From: Virgisporangium aliadipatigenens
Lineage (GTDB): Bacteria; Actinomycetota; Actinomycetes; Mycobacteriales; Micromonosporaceae
Reading direction: 5' to 3'
Length of the DNA stretch: 64,000 nucleotides
Assembly: GCF_016863615.1 (NCBI RefSeq)
Contig: NZ_BOPF01000039.1
Location: 1 to 64,000 of the forward strand
Shown here: positions 61,906 through 64,000 of the stretch, piece after piece
Numbering within the stretch: position 1 is the stretch's first letter
Layout: each line of letters starts with the position of its first letter
The notes under the pieces: generated by a model
Told to the model about the DNA's origin: nothing
Databases searched by the model: none
Seen by the model: the letters and a program-made list of their open reading frames with translations, nothing else
Program-made: the position numbers and the translations under genes

Positions 61906-64000
61906 ATGCTCCGCGTGACCCGAGTAGAGACGGACGGACAGGAGCGGACTTTGCGCCGTTTCGTCTACTTGTTCGTCGCGCTCGCGGTAATCGTCCTCGG
62001 TTGGGCTTTGTGGAGAGTCCCCGCCGACGGGCCCCTCGAATGGCAGGGCGTGCTGCTGATCATCTACGTCGCCGCCCTACTCCTGTCTCAGATCAAAGTC
62101 CGGATCAGGTCCACCCTCCGGGGCGTCGCCCCCGGTTCAGCGGCGGTCCTGCTATGCGTGGCGTTCGGCACGCCCGCCCAGGCGATCCTGGTAGCGGCGG
62201 CCGGCACGATCACCGGCGAGGTCATCCGACGCCGGGATCCGATCAAAGCGGCGTTCAACACGTCGAAAGAAGTCCTGGCCGCGGCCGCAGCCGCCGCGGT
62301 CATGTGGGGTCTGGGGTTCGTCCCCGTGACCCTCGCCGACACCGCACCCAGCCGTGGACTCCTCGTCTCGGCACTCATCTTCATCGTCGCCGCGGTCGCG
62401 TACGCCGTCGTCGACGAGGTCGTCATCACTCCCGTGATCTCCCGCGCCAGCGGACTCACCATGCGGCAGGTGGTCACCGCCGACTGGGACATCCGCCTCG
62501 GCGTCCGGATCGGCGGCCTGATCGCCGCGTACGTCACCTACCTCGTCGTCCTGCGCAACGACTGGTTCCTGCTGGTCCTGCCGCTGTTCATCTACGCCGT
62601 CCACCTCGCCTCCGCGATGCAGCTGCGCGCCCGCAGCGAACGCGAGGCCTGGCAGCGGCTCGCCCAGGCCACCGACGAGTTCAACTCCGTCGACCTGGAC
62701 GGCGTGCTGCGCACAGCGGTCACCCGCGCCGCCGACCTGTTCTCCGTCGACGGCATCGAGGTCGAGATCCGCGAACCGAGCCGGCTCGTCCGCGGCGACG
62801 CCACCGGGGTCAGCTACGACGGCCCGCCCGCCGACGCCCCCAAAGCCGACGGGCAGGCCATCCCCATCGACCTCGCCACCAACACCGACCAGGAATCGCT
62901 CGGCGAACTGCGGCTCCTCCTGCGCGGCGAGATCACCCTGTCCGAACGCGAGACCTACACGCTGTCGACGTTCGCGGCCGCACTCTGCACCGCCATCCGC
63001 AACGCCAGCACCCACGCCGAGACCAAGCGCCTCGCCGACAGCCACGCCCGCGCCGCCGCCATCGACCCGCTCACCGGCCTCGCCAACCGGCGCAAGCTCC
63101 TCGAATACTCGGCCGCGGTGCTCACCGAGACGCCGGCGCGCGGCACCACCGCGCTCCTGCTGATCGACCTCAACCACTTCAAGGAAATCAACGACACCCT
63201 CGGGCACTCCGCCGGCGACCAGGTGCTGCGCGAGATCGGCACCCGCCTCGCCGACGCCGTCCAGCCGCACGACCTGGTCGCCCGGCTCGGCGGCGACGAG
63301 TTCGCGATCCTGCTCGTGGGCCTGCCCGCGCCGGCCCTCGCCGTCTCCCGCGCCCACTCGCTCCTCGCCGCGCTCAACCCTCCGCTGGAACTGGACGGCG
63401 TGCGGCTGTCCATCGAGGCGTGCGGCGGCGTCGCCGTGGCCCCCGGCGACTGCGACATCGAGGAACTGCTGCGGCGCGCCGACGTCGCCATGTACCAGGC
63501 CAAGCGGGACGGCCAGCGGGTCGCCGTGTTCGCCCGCGCCCGCGACACCGCCGACGTCGGCACCCTCTCACTCGCCGGCGACCTCGCCCGGGCCATCGCC
63601 GAGGACGAGTTCGTCGTCAACTTCCAGCCGATCGTCGACCTCGGCAGCGGCGAGGTCATCGGCGCCGAGGCGCTCACCCGCTGGGCCCACCCGAAGCGCG
63701 GCGACCTCTCCCCCGCGCACTTCCTCGACGCCGTCGAACGCTCCGGCCAGCTCTCCGCGTTCGCCGACATCGTGCTCGACCAGGCCCTGCAGGCGGCCGC
63801 CTCGTGGCGCGAGGCCGGATTCGACCTCGTCGTCGCCGTCAACGTCTCCCCGCGCAGCCTCCTCGACCCGACGTTCCCCGACTCCGTCGCCGCCCGCCTC
63901 TCCGCGCGCGACATCCCACCCGCACAGGTCATGGTCGAACTGACCGAGACCGTCACGCTCTCCCAGCTCGAGGTCGTCGACGAGGTGCTCGGCCGGCTGC
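61906..64000 (+). CDS. Membrane GGDEF-EAL c-di-GMP enzyme, 3'-truncated by the window
   Basis: The frame is open from ATG 61906 to the window end (698 codons). TTG 61951, with AGGAG 6-7 nt upstream, is an alternative start. Six or seven TM helices occupy about residues 16-240, followed by a GAF-like stretch (about 255-390). GGDEF is intact at residues 462-466. The usual upstream inhibitory RxxD reads QPHD, so product feedback may be lost. The EAL domain starts near 570 (FQPIVDL, EAL at 588-590, RWAHP, NVSPRSL, ELTET). It may make or degrade c-di-GMP. Synthesis is favoured by the intact GGDEF, but EAL motifs so far are also intact. Confidence 0.9.
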   Translation, partial: MLRVTRVETDGQERTLRRFVYLFVALAVIVLGWALWRVPADGPLEWQGVLLIIYVAALLLSQIKVRIRSTLRGVAPGSAAVLLCVAFGTPAQAILVAAAGTITGEVIRRRDPIKAAFNTSKEVLAAAAAAAVMWGLGFVPVTLADTAPSRGLLVSALIFIVAAVAYAVVDEVVITPVISRASGLTMRQVVTADWDIRLGVRIGGLIAAYVTYLVVLRNDWFLLVLPLFIYAVHLASAMQLRARSEREAWQRLAQATDEFNSVDLDGVLRTAVTRAADLFSVDGIEVEIREPSRLVRGDATGVSYDGPPADAPKADGQAIPIDLATNTDQESLGELRLLLRGEITLSERETYTLSTFAAALCTAIRNASTHAETKRLADSHARAAAIDPLTGLANRRKLLEYSAAVLTETPARGTTALLLIDLNHFKEINDTLGHSAGDQVLREIGTRLADAVQPHDLVARLGGDEFAILLVGLPAPALAVSRAHSLLAALNPPLELDGVRLSIEACGGVAVAPGDCDIEELLRRADVAMYQAKRDGQRVAVFARARDTADVGTLSLAGDLARAIAEDEFVVNFQPIVDLGSGEVIGAEALTRWAHPKRGDLSPAHFLDAVERSGQLSAFADIVLDQALQAAASWREAGFDLVVAVNVSPRSLLDPTFPDSVAARLSARDIPPAQVMVELTETVTLSQLEVVDEVLGRL

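Overview
The window is very GC-rich (roughly 70% or more), densely packed and rich in 4-8 bp start/stop overlaps. It has HspR/HAIR heat-shock control, a DUF3151 gene near a class II aldolase, large proline/glycine-rich proteins and several leaderless-looking starts. Together these point to the chromosome of a filamentous actinobacterium, most likely Micromonosporaceae or a close relative; the species cannot be named from the sequence. I see no rRNA, tRNA, CRISPR array or intact insertion sequence.

Layout. 0-3.2 kb: the 3' part of a huge Pro/Gly-rich ParA/MinD-type ATPase. 3.2-7.1 kb: DUF3151, an RHH-SRPBCC-LOG cassette behind a palindromic operator, and fructose-bisphosphate aldolase. 7.1-11.5 kb: a secreted beta-propeller, a CoA-disulfide-reductase-like flavoenzyme and the Memo plus radical-SAM pair. 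11.5-15.3 kb: the Hen1-Pnkp RNA repair cassette, preceded by two perfect DnaA boxes. 15.3-19.8 kb: DedA, class II aldolase, ArsR, pyrE, membrane proteins and an SDR. 19.9-28.9 kb: clpB and the dnaK-grpE-dnaJ-hspR operon, with three HAIR operators. 28.9-34 kb: two dynamin-like GTPases and a fructosamine-kinase-like protein. 34-38.3 kb: an exported tripeptidyl-peptidase-like hydrolase, and moaA-moaD-metallophosphoesterase. 38.3-43.3 kb: a divergent regulator/small-protein pair, a REP-like palindrome, and an EndoQ-like PHP nuclease fused to a UvrD helicase. 43.3-47.3 kb: an EamA transporter, a disordered one-TM protein, and an AAA ATPase behind a duplicated promoter. 47.4-54.5 kb: a five-gene overlapping operon SWIM-DUF5691-MoxR-DUF5682-VWA. 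54.6-58.5 kb: DoxX, a second regulator, a GNAT, a paralogue of the 38.3 kb small protein, and a VapBC-like pair with a 58-aa antitoxin. 58.5-61.5 kb: moaC-mogA-lipoprotein-moeA-moaE. 61.5-64 kb: a structured leader with a 7-codon ORF, then a membrane GGDEF-EAL enzyme that runs off the window.

How genes work together. HspR should repress both its own operon and clpB through near-identical HAIR sites. The two moa loci together supply MoaA, MoaC, MoaD, MoaE, MogA and MoeA. Hen1 and Pnkp form one translationally coupled RNA end-healing, ligation and 2'-O-methylation unit. The best candidate for a poorly described system is the SWIM-DUF5691-MoxR-DUF5682-VWA operon, a chaperone-like MoxR/vWA core with three partners of unknown function. 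The EndoQ-UvrD fusion, the two regulator/small-protein modules with their own repeat operators, and the uORF-containing leader of the c-di-GMP enzyme are next.
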